NCBI RefSeq assembly: GCF_014243345.1
Contig: NZ_JACLZF010000002.1
Coordinates: 248,001-312,000, forward strand
Length of the DNA stretch: 64,000 nucleotides
Source: Robiginitalea sp. SC105
GTDB taxonomy: Bacteria > Bacteroidota > Bacteroidia > Flavobacteriales > Flavobacteriaceae
Direction: 5' to 3'
The translations under genes and the position numbers were made by a program. The notes beneath the pieces were generated by a model. It made no database searches. It worked only from the letters and a program-made list of their open reading frames with translations, and was not told the origin of the DNA. Positions 14,545 to 24,471 of this stretch are shown here, piece by piece. Within the stretch, counting starts at the first letter, position 1. Every line of letters begins with the position of its first letter.

Positions 14545-15177
14545 TTATTTTTCGTATTTGTAGTACATGATGCCGCCGTACAGGATATGGCACAGCCCGA
14601 ACCCGAGGGCCCAGAAAATCAGCGCATAGCCCGGGAACTGGGTGGCAAAGAGGCCCAGGACGATACAGGTGAGTCCCAGGTAGCGGATATCCCCCAGGGT
14701 ATACTTGCCCGCATTCAGGCACGCAAGGCCATAAAACACCAATGTGGCCGGGCCAATCAGGGCAACAAATCCGTATTGCAACAAGGCCAGGCAGAACAGG
14801 CCCCCGGCCAGCAGGGGGATAAAAAAGTTCTCCAGCAGCCTCCGGGTGGAGGCGCTCCATATTTTCTCGCCTGTCTTCCGGGCCTTTTGCCTGGAAAGGA
14901 GCAGGGCGGTCAGCAAGGCGAGGCCCAGGACCCCCATGGCAATCAGGAACAACTCGGCGACCAGTTGGTTCTCGTCCCGGAACGGGTACTCGATGATGTC
15001 GGCCAGGGTATGGGTTTCGTTGAATGCGCGGATCCGCCATGCGGCTATGCCTGCACCGGCCAGGGCATAGACACCGGCCAGGATCCCCGACAGCCCGCTA
15101 AGGGAAAGGAAGCGGGAAGACCGGTTCATCAGGTTCCGGATTTCGCTGAGGTCCTCCTCGTATTTATTTGAAGCCAT
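14545..15177 (-). CDS. Uncharacterised multi-pass membrane protein
   Basis: This 210-residue protein has a short cytoplasmic helix (KYEEDLSEIRNLMNRSSRF) followed by about five to six hydrophobic segments (about 27-45, 73-92, 115-135, 140-155, 165-180, 185-203). It has no transporter or enzyme motif. Such proteins regularly precede a wHTH regulator of the type at 14181-14534 in Bacteroidetes, and the 10-base gap suggests one operon. The function is unknown; membrane sensing or a cognate regulated channel are only guesses. Confidence 0.75.
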   Translation of the reverse strand: MASNKYEEDLSEIRNLMNRSSRFLSLSGLSGILAGVYALAGAGIAAWRIRAFNETHTLADIIEYPFRDENQLVAELFLIAMGVLGLALLTALLLSRQKARKTGEKIWSASTRRLLENFFIPLLAGGLFCLALLQYGFVALIGPATLVFYGLACLNAGKYTLGDIRYLGLTCIVLGLFATQFPGYALIFWALGFGLCHILYGGIMYYKYEK

Positions 15178-15269
15178 AGGAAAGCACTTTGAAAATCAAA
15201 GTTCGCATATTTCCGGATTCGCCCCAAACCTGGCGTTCGATGATCCTCCTTTTTTTCTCTGTTTGGGTC

Positions 15270-16385
15270 CTACTCGGGGGTTATTTCCCACCGTACTACC
15301 GGCTGCACCTGCGGGGCCGTGTAGGCGCCCAGGGCTTTCAGTGCCAGTTCGATGCTTGCAAGTTCCTCCAGGGTTTTGATTTGCAGCACGTAACTCCCCC
15401 CGGCGGGGAGCGTAAACACCGGGGAACTGCTGTAAAAGCTGTATTCCATGGCGTTTTCAAAGAGCAGGTCGCTGCTGCTGTTGTTTTTAAGCTCCACCCG
15501 GAGCACCTGGGTACCCGGGATATAGGCGGCGGAAACCACTTCCACAGATGCTTTCAGCAAGGGGAGCAGGTAGGCCTCCCGGCCCACAAGCAATTCATTG
15601 AATACCGCAACAGTGCGACCCGCGAACAGGGCCTCCCGCAGGCTTTCCGGGGACCTTTCCCGGGCAAAGACCAGTGTGACTGCCCGGTGGTTCCCCTTCT
15701 CGGTGTAATCCCAATCGATCAGCCCGTGGATATCGCTGGTGCCCATGATAGTCAGGTTCTGTTCCAGGGCTATAGCCAGGGCTTCCTGCGAATAATCGCT
15801 GGTATTGATCACCTCGATGCCGTGCAGTTCCCCGGCGGCGATCCGTGCCTTCTGGAAATCACTCAGGACCGGGTTCCCCTGCGGGCGCTGTGCATACCAG
15901 GCCGGGTGGTTCCAGAAGATAAAGGCCCCCTGTTCCCTGGCCTGGGCAAAGGATACCTCGGCGCTCTGGGAAAGCAGTTCGTTGGCGTCCGAAATAAATA
16001 CCGCGTTGCTGTGGCCCATGGGGGCCTGGCGGGTGATCTCCGACCCCCGGATGATCATCAGGTCGTGGTCGGCCGCTTCCTTCAGGGCGATCTCATGGGA
16101 GCGATTCCGGTCCGGGTGCGGGATATCGGCGGCATGGGGCTGGTATTCCAGATGTTCGGTCAGGGAGATGGCATCCATACCTTCCCTGAGGGCTTCGCCT
16201 ACCCGGATATCGGGCCAGACGCTGCCATCAGAGAAAACGGTATGCTGGTGCAGGTCGGTAACCAGGGTCTGGTATCCCGGGATATCCGGATACTCCATGG
16301 GGGTAGCACCCGCATGGGAATGGTCCTGGGCGTGCAGGGTGGCAAAACCCAGCAACAGGGAAAGAAAAAGGAGTTGCGTTTTCAT
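15270..16385 (-). CDS. Exported PHP-domain phosphoesterase (Sb-PDE type)
   Basis: This 371-residue protein has a signal peptide (1-19, TLHAQ) and a PHP-fold metal site: TDLHQHTVFSDG (His46, His48), SLTEHLEY, RGSEIT, FWNHPAW and GTSDIHG. The C-terminal third (about 275-371) is a beta-rich accessory domain. PHP enzymes hydrolyse phosphoesters with a trinuclear metal centre; secreted flavobacterial members are annotated as Sb-PDE family phosphodiesterases. A periplasmic role in organophosphate use is an inference. It is a single gene with divergent and convergent neighbours. Confidence 0.82.
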   Translation of the reverse strand: MKTQLLFLSLLLGFATLHAQDHSHAGATPMEYPDIPGYQTLVTDLHQHTVFSDGSVWPDIRVGEALREGMDAISLTEHLEYQPHAADIPHPDRNRSHEIALKEAADHDLMIIRGSEITRQAPMGHSNAVFISDANELLSQSAEVSFAQAREQGAFIFWNHPAWYAQRPQGNPVLSDFQKARIAAGELHGIEVINTSDYSQEALAIALEQNLTIMGTSDIHGLIDWDYTEKGNHRAVTLVFARERSPESLREALFAGRTVAVFNELLVGREAYLLPLLKASVEVVSAAYIPGTQVLRVELKNNSSSDLLFENAMEYSFYSSSPVFTLPAGGSYVLQIKTLEELASIELALKALGAYTAPQVQPVVRWEITPE

Positions 16386-16479
16386 GGTGGTCTGATTGTT
16401 TCCCTAAATATACAGACTCCGGGCCGGATAAGGTTATCCTGCCATTATCAATATATTTAGCGGGCGTAATGCACGTAAA

Positions 16480-16839
16480 ATGAATCCCGCAGAAACCTAT
16501 ATCCTGAGCGCAAGGGAGCCCTATCGCAGTATCCTGGTGCAATTGCAGGTGCTCATCGAAGCGGAGGTGCCCGGGGCCGAAATGCGTTTTAAGTACCGCA
16601 TCCCGTTCTATTACGTGGAAGGGCGGCCTTTCTGTTACCTGAACCAGTCCGGGGATTACGTGGACCTGGGCTTTGCCCGGGCAGCCCACCTGACGCGCCA
16701 CCTGGACAAGATGGAATCCAAAGGCCGTAAATTCATGCGTTCCCTGCGCTACAGGAGGGAGGAGGATATCGATGCGGATATACTGGCCGACGTCCTCCGG
16801 GAGGCCTATTCCGTCCGGTTGAAGCCTTTGCGGAAGTAA
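16480..16839 (+). CDS. DUF1801-family protein
   Basis: This 119-residue cytosolic protein has the DUF1801/YdhG-like layout: an N-terminal helix (PYRSILVQLQVLIEAEVPGAEM), a beta-rich middle (RFKYRIPFYYVEGRPFCYLN and DYVDLGFARA) and a basic C-terminal part with a KFMRSLRYR segment. The biochemical function of this family is not established. It is convergent with kdsA, only 6 bases apart. Confidence 0.8.
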   Translation: MNPAETYILSAREPYRSILVQLQVLIEAEVPGAEMRFKYRIPFYYVEGRPFCYLNQSGDYVDLGFARAAHLTRHLDKMESKGRKFMRSLRYRREEDIDADILADVLREAYSVRLKPLRK

Positions 16840-16845
16840 CCGTTG

Positions 16846-17664
16846 TCAGAATGCGTTGATTGTATTCCGGATGGCGGTCAGCCGCGTCAACAGGCCTTCC
16901 AGTTGGTCCAGGGGGAGCATGTTGGCCCCGTCGCTCTTGGCATTGGCCGGGTCAAAGTGGGTTTCGATAAAGATGCCGTCCACCCCGGCTGCGATGCCGG
17001 CCCGGGCCATCGTGCCGATGAGCTCCGGCCGGCCCCCGGTAACCCCGGATGCCTGGTTGGGTTGCTGGAGGGAATGGGTCACGTCCAGTACCACAGGGGC
17101 ATATTGGCGCATCACGGGAACCCCGCGGAAATCCACGATCAGGTCCTGGTAGCCGAACATGGTGCCCCGGTCGGTGATGATGGCCTGCTGGTTGCCGGTT
17201 TCAGTGACCTTGCCCACGGCATGTTTCATGCTTTCAGGGCTCATAAACTGCCCTTTTTTCAGGTTGACCACCTTGCCGGTTTCGGCGGCGGCTACCAACA
17301 GGTCGGTCTGTCGGACCAGGAAGGCAGGGATCTGCAGGACGTCCACAAATTCGGCCGCCATGGCCGCATCGGACACCTCGTGGATATCCGTCACTGTGGG
17401 AACCCCGAAGGTTTCCGATACCTTCCGCAGGATCTTCAGGGCTTTTTCATCCCCGATACCCGTAAAGGAATCCGCCCGGCTTCGGTTGGCCTTTTTGAAA
17501 CTCCCCTTGAAAACATAGGGTATCCGGAGTTCATCGGTAATGGAGACGATGGTTTCCGCGATCCGCAGCGCCATTTCCTCCCCTTCAATGGCGCAGGGCC
17601 CCGAAAGGAGGAAAAAATTATTGCTGTCCGTATGTTTGATTTGCGGGATGGTGGAGAGGTCCAT
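16846..17664 (-). CDS. kdsA: 3-deoxy-8-phosphooctulonate synthase
   Basis: This 272-residue protein matches KdsA throughout: FLLSGPCAIEGEE near the N-terminus, FKGSFKKANRS, the GIGDEKALKIL helix, PTVTDIHE, FLVRQTDLL, LKKGQFMSPE, DRGTMFGY and FIETHFDPANAKSDGANM. It condenses phosphoenolpyruvate with D-arabinose 5-phosphate to give Kdo-8-phosphate for lipopolysaccharide core synthesis. It is about the normal family length. A TATCTTTG box (minus strand, 17681-17688) lies 16 bases upstream of the start. Confidence 0.95.
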   Translation of the reverse strand: MDLSTIPQIKHTDSNNFFLLSGPCAIEGEEMALRIAETIVSITDELRIPYVFKGSFKKANRSRADSFTGIGDEKALKILRKVSETFGVPTVTDIHEVSDAAMAAEFVDVLQIPAFLVRQTDLLVAAAETGKVVNLKKGQFMSPESMKHAVGKVTETGNQQAIITDRGTMFGYQDLIVDFRGVPVMRQYAPVVLDVTHSLQQPNQASGVTGGRPELIGTMARAGIAAGVDGIFIETHFDPANAKSDGANMLPLDQLEGLLTRLTAIRNTINAF

Positions 17665-17680
17665 TGCTGAGAGTTTTTTA

Positions 17681-17688
17681 CAAAGATA
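17681..17688 (-). promoter_or_regulatory. Putative -7 element of kdsA
   Basis: CAAAGATA on the plus strand is TATCTTTG on the minus strand, 16 bases from the kdsA start. A TTG lies about 15 bases further upstream, which is short of the usual spacing. The rest of 17689-17898 shows no gene. Confidence 0.5.
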
Positions 17689-17898
17689 CTATTTTGAATG
17701 GGCCAACTTATCGGGAATTCCTCGCCGGAGTTTAACCCCGAGGGAGCCGGCCGGGAGCGCTTGCGGGAGACCGGGTTGGGGGAGGAGTAGCGGCGGACAC
17801 AGAACTAAAGGGGAATCCCACCACCCACCCAATTTTAATTTACGCGCGGAACCCGCAAAAAACCAGCATTTTAGCTAACGCTGGGAAATTTGGGGGGA

Positions 17899-17932
17899 TT
17901 TGGACAACCGAGCGGAATTCGGTGTATCTTTG
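17899..17932 (+). promoter_or_regulatory. typA promoter
   Basis: TTTG at 17899-17902 and TATCTTTG at 17925-17932 are 22 bases apart, fitting the Bacteroidetes -33/-7 pattern. The start codon follows 20 bases later. Confidence 0.65.
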
Positions 17933-17952
17933 TCGCCTTAAAAAATCGGACC

Positions 17953-19749
17953 ATGCGAGACATCCGCAACATTGCCATCATTGCCCACGTAGACCACGGA
18001 AAAACCACCCTGGTAGACAAGATCCTGCACTTCTGCCAGCTCTTCCGTGAAAACGAGCAGACCGGCGACCTGATCCTGGACAACAACGACCTGGAACGGG
18101 AGCGGGGGATCACCATCGTTTCCAAAAACGTTTCGGTAACCTACAAGGATACCAAGATCAATATCATCGACACCCCTGGCCACGCCGACTTTGGCGGGGA
18201 AGTGGAGCGGGTGCTGAACATGGCGGATGGCGTGCTGCTGCTGGTGGATGCCTTTGAAGGCCCCATGCCGCAGACCCGTTTTGTCCTGCAGAAAGCCCTG
18301 TCCATGGGGCTGAAACCCTGCGTGGTCATCAACAAGGTGGACAAGCCGAACTGTACCCCGGAAGAGGTGCACGAAAAGGTATTCGACCTGATGTTCGAGC
18401 TCGGTGCGGAGGAGTGGCAACTGGACTTCCCCGTGGTTTATGGTTCGGCCAAGGAAAACTGGATGGGGGAGGATTTTAAGGAGCCAACCGGCACCATCGC
18501 CCCTTTGCTGGAAATGGTACTGGACCACATCCCGACTTTTGACCCGGATAAGGGAACCACCCAGATGCTCATTACTTCCCTGGATTACTCTTCCTATACC
18601 GGGCGGATTGCCATCGGCAGGCTGCTGCGCGGCCCCCTGCGGGAAGGGCAGGACATCACCCTGGTCAAGCGGGACGGGCGCAAGGTGCGTTCCCGGATCA
18701 AGGAACTTTACTCTTTCGAGGGGTTGGGCCGGACCCGGGTGCAGGAACTGCAGACCGGCGATATCGGCGCCCTGGTAGGGCTGGAAGGCTTTGATATCGG
18801 GGATACGATTGCCGATGCCGAAGCCCCGGAGGCCCTGGCCAGCATTGCCATTGACGAGCCCACCATGAGCATGCTCTTTACGATCAACGACAGCCCGTTT
18901 TTTGGCAAGGACGGGAAATATGTGACTTCCCGCCACATCAAGGAACGCCTGGAGCGGGAACTCGAAAAGAACCTGGCCCTTAGGGTGGAGGAAACGGACA
19001 GCGCCGAAAAATTCATCGTCTACGGGCGGGGCGTATTGCACCTTTCCGTACTCATCGAGACCATGAGGCGGGAGGGGTACGAACTGCAGATCGGGCAGCC
19101 CCAGGTGATCATCAAACAGATAGACGGGGTGGCTTGCGAACCGGTAGAGGCGCTGACCATTGACCTTCCGGAGGAAGTCTCAGGCAAGGCCGTGGAGATG
19201 GTGGCCCTGCGCAAGGGGGAAATGACCCGGATGGAATCCCGGGGCGAGCGGATGGTCTGTGAATTCATCATCCCGTCCCGCGGGATCATCGGCCTGAGGA
19301 ACCAGTTGCTGACGGCCACGGCCGGGGAGGCCATTATGGCCCACCGGTTTTTGGAATACCAGCCCATGAAAGGGGCGGTTCCCCAGCGGCAGAACGGTTC
19401 CATGGTTTCCATGGAAATGGGTAAGGCGATTCCCTATTCCATCGATAAGCTGCAGGAACGCGGACGGTTCTTTGTCGACCCGGGGGAAGACATCTATGAA
19501 GGCCAGGTGATCGGGGAGAATTCCCGCGGGGACGACATGGTGGTCAATGTGACCAAGACCAAGAAGCTGACCAACGTAAGGGCCTCCGGGTCTGACGATA
19601 GGGCGCGCATTGTACCCGCCGTGAAGTTTTCCCTGGAGGAAGCCCTGGAGTATATCCAGAAGGATGAATATGTGGAGGTGACCCCGAAAAACCTGAGGCT
19701 GCGTAAGATCCTGCTAAAGGAAACCGACCGCAAGCGCTCCAAAGACTAG
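17953..19749 (+). CDS. typA: Ribosome-associated translational GTPase TypA/BipA
   Basis: This 598-residue protein starts at ATG 17953 ([14 protein letters not shown]); an earlier in-frame ATG at 17890 lies upstream of the promoter. The GTPase motifs are G1 [10 protein letters not shown]2 RGITI, G3 [11 protein letters not shown] and G4 NKVDKPN. EF-G-like domains II, III and V and the TypA-specific C-terminal domain (about 480-598, with [15 protein letters not shown] and [13 protein letters not shown]) follow. It binds the 70S ribosome and supports ribosome assembly and stress growth. Full length for the family. Confidence 0.96.
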   Translation: MRDIRNIAIIAHVDHGKTTLVDKILHFCQLFRENEQTGDLILDNNDLERERGITIVSKNVSVTYKDTKINIIDTPGHADFGGEVERVLNMADGVLLLVDAFEGPMPQTRFVLQKALSMGLKPCVVINKVDKPNCTPEEVHEKVFDLMFELGAEEWQLDFPVVYGSAKENWMGEDFKEPTGTIAPLLEMVLDHIPTFDPDKGTTQMLITSLDYSSYTGRIAIGRLLRGPLREGQDITLVKRDGRKVRSRIKELYSFEGLGRTRVQELQTGDIGALVGLEGFDIGDTIADAEAPEALASIAIDEPTMSMLFTINDSPFFGKDGKYVTSRHIKERLERELEKNLALRVEETDSAEKFIVYGRGVLHLSVLIETMRREGYELQIGQPQVIIKQIDGVACEPVEALTIDLPEEVSGKAVEMVALRKGEMTRMESRGERMVCEFIIPSRGIIGLRNQLLTATAGEAIMAHRFLEYQPMKGAVPQRQNGSMVSMEMGKAIPYSIDKLQERGRFFVDPGEDIYEGQVIGENSRGDDMVVNVTKTKKLTNVRASGSDDRARIVPAVKFSLEEALEYIQKDEYVEVTPKNLRLRKILLKETDRKRSKD

Positions 19750-19812
19750 GGCCGGACAGAAACGGTCAGTACCGGAAAAGGGTATTGGGGGTATTTGAAC
19801 CGTTGGGTAAGT

Positions 19813-20571
19813 TTATCCCTCGTTGAGTTCCGGGTGGCATACCAGGCAGGCGGTTGCAGCCCCGATGATGCCGGCGTGGTTCTGAAGCCCGGCCGGGATG
19901 ACCGGGGTATCGATCTTGATCCATTTCCTGAACTCGTCAAAGTCTTTTGAGGTGCCGCCGCCAAGTACGATGGTATCCGGTGCCACGATGAGTTCCACGA
20001 GTTCGAGGAACTTGTTGAAGCGCTTTCCCCACTTTTTAAAGCTGAGGTCCCCTTTTTCCTTGGCAGATGCAGCCGCCCAGGATTCGATCTTGTCGTAGTC
20101 CCCGTAAGGGATTTGCCCGAGTTCGAAATTAGGGATCAGCCGGCCGTCCAGGAAGGCTCCGCTCCCCAACCCGGTGCCGATGGTGATCATCACCACCAAA
20201 CCCTGCATGCCTTTCCCGATCCCGTAGTTCATCATGGCATACCCGGCGGCATCCGCATCGTTGATCACCGTGAAATCCAGTCCGGTAGCCTCTTCGAAAA
20301 GGTCTTCCACATTCAGCCCTTTCCAGGATTTGTGCAGGTTGCCTTTTGATTTGCAGACCCCTTTTTTAATGACGGAGGGGAAACCGCAACCCACGGGCCC
20401 CTTATAATCGAAGTGTTGCACGATTTCGGCGATGACCTTGGCCATTGCGTCCGGTTTCCGGGATTTTGGGGTGGGGATGCGATACCGTTCGGAGAGCATT
20501 TCCCCCGTTTCCATATGGACCATGGCGCCTTTGATTCCCGATCCGCCAACATCAATTCCCAGTACTTCCAT
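19813..20571 (-). CDS. ppgK: ROK-family polyphosphate glucokinase-like kinase
   Basis: This 252-residue protein is numbered from ATG 20571 ([12 protein letters not shown]). The phosphate-1 motif is DVGGSGIKG, the catalytic region [11 protein letters not shown] and the glycine loop [13 protein letters not shown]. The length and the [16 protein letters not shown] substrate segment match polyphosphate--glucose phosphotransferases, which make glucose-6-phosphate from polyphosphate or ATP. The ROK zinc-cysteine motif is absent, as in PPGK. Preference for polyphosphate over ATP is inferred from family membership. Confidence 0.82.
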   Translation of the reverse strand: MEVLGIDVGGSGIKGAMVHMETGEMLSERYRIPTPKSRKPDAMAKVIAEIVQHFDYKGPVGCGFPSVIKKGVCKSKGNLHKSWKGLNVEDLFEEATGLDFTVINDADAAGYAMMNYGIGKGMQGLVVMITIGTGLGSGAFLDGRLIPNFELGQIPYGDYDKIESWAAASAKEKGDLSFKKWGKRFNKFLELVELIVAPDTIVLGGGTSKDFDEFRKWIKIDTPVIPAGLQNHAGIIGAATACLVCHPELNEG

Positions 20572-20652
20572 GTACGTCTGTTTGGTTTGGGTGCAAAGTA
20601 ACAAAAAAGATCGGCTTCCTGCAGGGGTCCTTCCCTGCCAACAGGTTCCGGA

Positions 20653-21813
20653 TTATCCGGCCTGCTTCCAGAACCGGCCGCTCAGCAGGAAAAGCAGCCC
20701 CAGCAACCCGGTAAGGATACCGATCCCCAGGAATACGGTTTCCAGGTCGTAGCTGCTGATAAACGGGAGCAGGATCAGGGGGGAGAGGAACTGCCCCATA
20801 AACCAGAAGGTAGTCAGCCTGCCGATCTGCCTGCCGCGGACCGCAGGAGGCGCCAGTTGCATCACCAGGATATTCGCGTTGGGTATCAGCAACCCCATGC
20901 CCATACCCGCCAGCAGCATCCCGACGATCACCAGGGCATAGGTGCCCGAAAAGGCGACGACCAGGAAGGCTACGGACATCAGGCCGAAGCCTGCAAAAAA
21001 CAGTTGGGCAAACGAAAGCCGGGATTTTAGTTTCGCATAGAAAAAGGAAGCCACGGCAGAAAACAACGTGCTGCTGGCGATGGCCACGCCGATGAGGGAG
21101 TTCTTTTCAACCCCCAGGCCCTTCAGGTAAAACGGGATCTGGACGGGGATGATAAAAAAGAGGATCCACATCAGCATCACCGCGAAAAAAACGATCCAGA
21201 TGACTTTCGGCACCGGGATATCCACCGGCTGTTCCGCGGATTCCACCGGCTGTTCCGGCTCCTTTATGTACCGGAGGGCCAGGGGGAGGATAAGCAGGGA
21301 AAACAGGTAGAGCAGGAAGGGGACATTCCAGCGGATATCCGCCAGGATGCCTCCCAGGCTGATAAAGAGGATCCCGGCCAGGGACATGACGGCAATCTGG
21401 ATCCCTGCAAATTGCTGTCGGGCCTTTCCCTGGTAATAATCCGCGATCAGCGTGGTCACAATGGTCATGGTGATGCCCACGCAAACGCCCAGCAATGCCC
21501 GGCCGATCAGGATGCCGTACAGGTCATCCAACCAGTAGCCGGAACTACCGGTAATGGCATAGGCCACGAGGGCCATGCCCAACAGGGGTTTGCGCCCCTT
21601 TCGGTCAATATAGCTGCCTGCCAGCAGGGCAGTCAGGGCAATGAAGAGGGCCGGCAGGGAGAGGGAAAGTTTTACCAGTGCCTGTCCGTTGGGGTACTCG
21701 CTGAAATCCCGGCTCATGTCCGGCAAGCTCGAGGAAATAGTTATCATGGAGGCGATCGTGAGGCTGCTGATAAGCAGCAGGCTCAACTTAACCTCCCATC
21801 GGTTTACATACAT
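20653..21813 (-). CDS. Major facilitator superfamily transporter
   Basis: This 386-residue protein has twelve predicted membrane helices. The MFS A-motif appears as GSYIDRKGRKPLL after helix 2 (about 66-78), and a related signature in the second half as KLKSRLSFAQ. It resembles drug/metabolite efflux MFS proteins (DHA1-like), but the substrate is unknown. It lies downstream of two sulfotransferases on the same strand (24-base gap to the nearest), so co-transcription is possible; export of a sulfated product is a speculative reading. Confidence 0.85.
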   Translation of the reverse strand: MYVNRWEVKLSLLLISSLTIASMITISSSLPDMSRDFSEYPNGQALVKLSLSLPALFIALTALLAGSYIDRKGRKPLLGMALVAYAITGSSGYWLDDLYGILIGRALLGVCVGITMTIVTTLIADYYQGKARQQFAGIQIAVMSLAGILFISLGGILADIRWNVPFLLYLFSLLILPLALRYIKEPEQPVESAEQPVDIPVPKVIWIVFFAVMLMWILFFIIPVQIPFYLKGLGVEKNSLIGVAIASSTLFSAVASFFYAKLKSRLSFAQLFFAGFGLMSVAFLVVAFSGTYALVIVGMLLAGMGMGLLIPNANILVMQLAPPAVRGRQIGRLTTFWFMGQFLSPLILLPFISSYDLETVFLGIGILTGLLGLLFLLSGRFWKQAG

Positions 21814-21837
21814 ATGTGGGTTGGAATCCTCCCGGCT

Positions 21838-22518
21838 TTAGACCATTTCTCCCTTCATCAGCTTGGGAAGCATCTCCTTGAAATTCTCCTTTTTGTTCAG
21901 GTGGGGCAGCGGATCCTTGGGTTCGGGAACCCCCAGGAATTTGCAGAGTGGCTTCCACCCGTCCCGCACATCATAGACCAGGAGTTTATCCTCCGGGACA
22001 AATTTTTTCACCGATTCGATGTGCTCGTTCCACTTGGCTTCGGCAAAGGCCTTGTCCTCGAAACGGCCCTCGAATTCCCGGGCAAAGAATTTGTTCTTGA
22101 AGAATTTGATGCACTTGACCACCCGCCGGGCGCGGGCGCTGCCGATGAGTTTGCCCATCATCTTCAATTTTTCCCCTGGCGTCTGCGGCCCGGCTTTCAG
22201 TACCGTGCTCGAAACGCTCTTGTACCAGGACTCGAAGTCCCGGACCGTCAGGATGACGCGGGCCTCCGGATAGCGCTCCATGTGCTCCTTGTACCACGGG
22301 TATCCCGGGAAATCGACGGTGGCATCATAGCCATCGTAGAGCCCGTCCCAGTCGGTGGTGCCCGTTTCATCCAGGGTCTTCCAGTAGTGGAGTTTTTCCG
22401 GGTTGACCAGTAACTCCTTCATGTGGTACACGTGATTGAATCCCAGGGTTTCCAGGGAATTTTTCAGGGTCGTCGTACCGGTTCTAGGAAATCCGGCACC
22501 AATAATTTTAATAGACAT
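21838..22518 (-). CDS. PAPS-type sulfotransferase family protein
   Basis: This 226-residue protein has the 5'-phosphosulfate-binding loop GAGFPRTGTTTLKNSL (about 7-22). The 3'-phosphate region VILTVRDFESWYKSV and the helix pattern of Sulfotransfer_4 proteins follow. No signal peptide is present, so it is cytosolic and expected to use PAPS as donor; the acceptor is unknown. It lies 54 bases downstream of an arylsulfate sulfotransferase gene of a mechanistically unrelated family. Confidence 0.82.
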   Translation of the reverse strand: MSIKIIGAGFPRTGTTTLKNSLETLGFNHVYHMKELLVNPEKLHYWKTLDETGTTDWDGLYDGYDATVDFPGYPWYKEHMERYPEARVILTVRDFESWYKSVSSTVLKAGPQTPGEKLKMMGKLIGSARARRVVKCIKFFKNKFFAREFEGRFEDKAFAEAKWNEHIESVKKFVPEDKLLVYDVRDGWKPLCKFLGVPEPKDPLPHLNKKENFKEMLPKLMKGEMV

Positions 22519-22572
22519 ATTTCGTTGAGTTATTTGGTTATTGGTTTTGATCGCATGTTTTTGTACGGATGG

Positions 22573-24246
22573 CTACTGTCCTTCGGATGCCTCCGGTTCC
22601 GGGGGCGCCATTTTAAACGGTTCGGGCTGGGGGTCCAGGGGGGCGAGTTCACGGCCGGAAAAGGCCGGGTAATCCGCTGGCAGCAACGTACTGCGGAAAG
22701 TCGCGTAGCGCATGGGCCCGGCGGGCTGCGGGAAAGATCCGTCGGGAAGGCGGTGGTCCCCGGCAAAAGGGGTCCAGAATTCCCAGACGATTTCCTTCTC
22801 CGGGGTAACTTCAAAAAAACGTCCGTTCATTCCCTGTGTTATGAAGGTATGCCCGTTGGGCAGACGGTGTGCCCCGGAAATGAATGCCGAGTAAAAGGAA
22901 TAGGTATCGGGTGCCGTATAGGTCCAAACCGGCTCGTCAGGTCCGAATGTGCCATTGTCCTTCATGGTATAAGCACCTTCCGCATCGGTGGGGGGCACAA
23001 ATTCCCATACGGCACTGTAGTTGCCCACGTCCCCGATCGCCATGGCGAATTCGGGTGGGCTGGCCGTTGGGAATCCCGCCCATATGGTTGGCAGTTTGGC
23101 TTTCCCGTCATAGATATCATTGTTGAATACGGTCAGATGGCCTTCCCCGGGCAAGCCTTTGGGGATCCATTTGACATCGTGCTGACCGAACAGTTTCCGG
23201 TCTGCTTCGGTCCCTTTCCCATAATTTTGCGGGTTGCCCCAGCGGTAGAGCAGATCGCCGCCGTGGCCCCACCGCCCGCCGGTGCTGCCTTTGGCTTCGG
23301 CCATGGTGGTGCTGTGGTCTATTATAGCCACTTCATTCATTCCCGGCATGCTCAACACGATTTGGTCCAGTTCGGCATTGTAGCCGATGGCGTTGGTATG
23401 GGTAATGTCCGAACCCTGGTTTTCTGGCGTGGCATTCGAGGTGGTCATGCCCTGTTGAATCATCTGTTTGATCTGCTCCTCGGTTGCGGGTTCTCCCCCA
23501 ACTTCGGTGCTGTGGAAGTTGATGTTGATTTTTCTTTGATTCTGGGCCGGGTCGCCGAAATTCTTTTTGGATTTGTCAAAGTCCTGCACCAGATGGTCCT
23601 TCATGTACCAGGTCCAGACGATTTCACCCCCTGAAGGCCGCGTGGGTTTGATCTCCACGACCTTGTCCAGCCAGAGACCGGCTTTGGGCAAGTGTTCCGG
23701 GTCGCGCCCAAGGGACAAGGCCTCTTCGGCCGGCACCACCTCATAGGCGATTGCCAGGATGTTCCCGTTAGGCATTATCTCGAAGTCGTGGTGCAGCAAT
23801 TCTTTCTCGTTGGCCATTTTGTAGTCCCAGACGATGTTGCCATCCCAGTCGTATTCCCGGATGCGTCCCGATTGTCCGCCCGCGGCGAAAGTGGGGAATT
23901 CTTCGTCCCGCTCCAGGCGGAACAGGTGACCGTTGGGTTGCAGGTACGAATCCATCGAAGTCAGGTCGGTGTCCCAGCGGTGAACAACCTCCCCGTCCTT
24001 GTTTATCAGAAAGGTTGACGTAGTGAGGAATGGTTCGAAAAGCACATAGCCCTCCAAATCGTGGTCCGTATCGAGGATGACGCCCCGTTCGGCGGTGAGG
24101 CCGGTCATGTTCCGCATGTCCTCGGGTTGCCATTCCCGTACGGCCATGGCCTCATCAGGGGCCTGTTCCTGTTTGGCGGGTTCTTGTTTACAGGAGGTGC
24201 CCAGGAGCAACAGGGCGCCCAGGGCAATAATCAGGTAGTTTTTCAT
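22573..24246 (-). CDS. Arylsulfotransferase (ASST-like) lipoprotein
   Basis: This 557-residue protein has a lipobox (LLLGTSC, Cys19) and a six-bladed-propeller arylsulfotransferase domain. Typical strands are VVHRWDTDL, YLQPNGHLFRL, EYDWDGNIVWDYKM, LLHHDFEIMPNGNILAIAYE, DITHTNAIGYN and GAHRLPNGHTFITQG. The family transfers sulfate between phenolic compounds without PAPS, through a histidine. A periplasmic, membrane-anchored position is expected. It probably forms a transcription unit with the sulfotransferase and MFS genes downstream. Confidence 0.82.
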   Translation of the reverse strand: MKNYLIIALGALLLLGTSCKQEPAKQEQAPDEAMAVREWQPEDMRNMTGLTAERGVILDTDHDLEGYVLFEPFLTTSTFLINKDGEVVHRWDTDLTSMDSYLQPNGHLFRLERDEEFPTFAAGGQSGRIREYDWDGNIVWDYKMANEKELLHHDFEIMPNGNILAIAYEVVPAEEALSLGRDPEHLPKAGLWLDKVVEIKPTRPSGGEIVWTWYMKDHLVQDFDKSKKNFGDPAQNQRKININFHSTEVGGEPATEEQIKQMIQQGMTTSNATPENQGSDITHTNAIGYNAELDQIVLSMPGMNEVAIIDHSTTMAEAKGSTGGRWGHGGDLLYRWGNPQNYGKGTEADRKLFGQHDVKWIPKGLPGEGHLTVFNNDIYDGKAKLPTIWAGFPTASPPEFAMAIGDVGNYSAVWEFVPPTDAEGAYTMKDNGTFGPDEPVWTYTAPDTYSFYSAFISGAHRLPNGHTFITQGMNGRFFEVTPEKEIVWEFWTPFAGDHRLPDGSFPQPAGPMRYATFRSTLLPADYPAFSGRELAPLDPQPEPFKMAPPEPEASEGQ

Positions 24247-24471
24247 AAAGGTGGTTGTTAGTTGGTTGGTCTGCGCAGGTTACACGGCAAGGGGGGTACG
24301 GAAACCTGTAAAACCTCTGGAAGATAATTAAAAAAAAGGTGAGCCCTCAGAAAAGGATTTATTTTTTGAAAGCCGCCATATAATCAAATGGATTTTATAG
24401 GAAACAGCTTACAAATGGCCCGGCCTGTCCCGGAAAAAGTAAGGTGTTACCTGCCGGCTTTCCCCCGGGCC
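24247..24471. other. Intergenic region
   Basis: This stretch lies between ftsE and the arylsulfotransferase gene and holds the ASST upstream region. No RNA gene or coding region is seen. Confidence 0.4.

Noticed and set aside
15189-16460. Plus-strand open frame opposite the PHP phosphoesterase
   Set aside because: No recognisable domain; the minus-strand product has a signal peptide and metal motifs.
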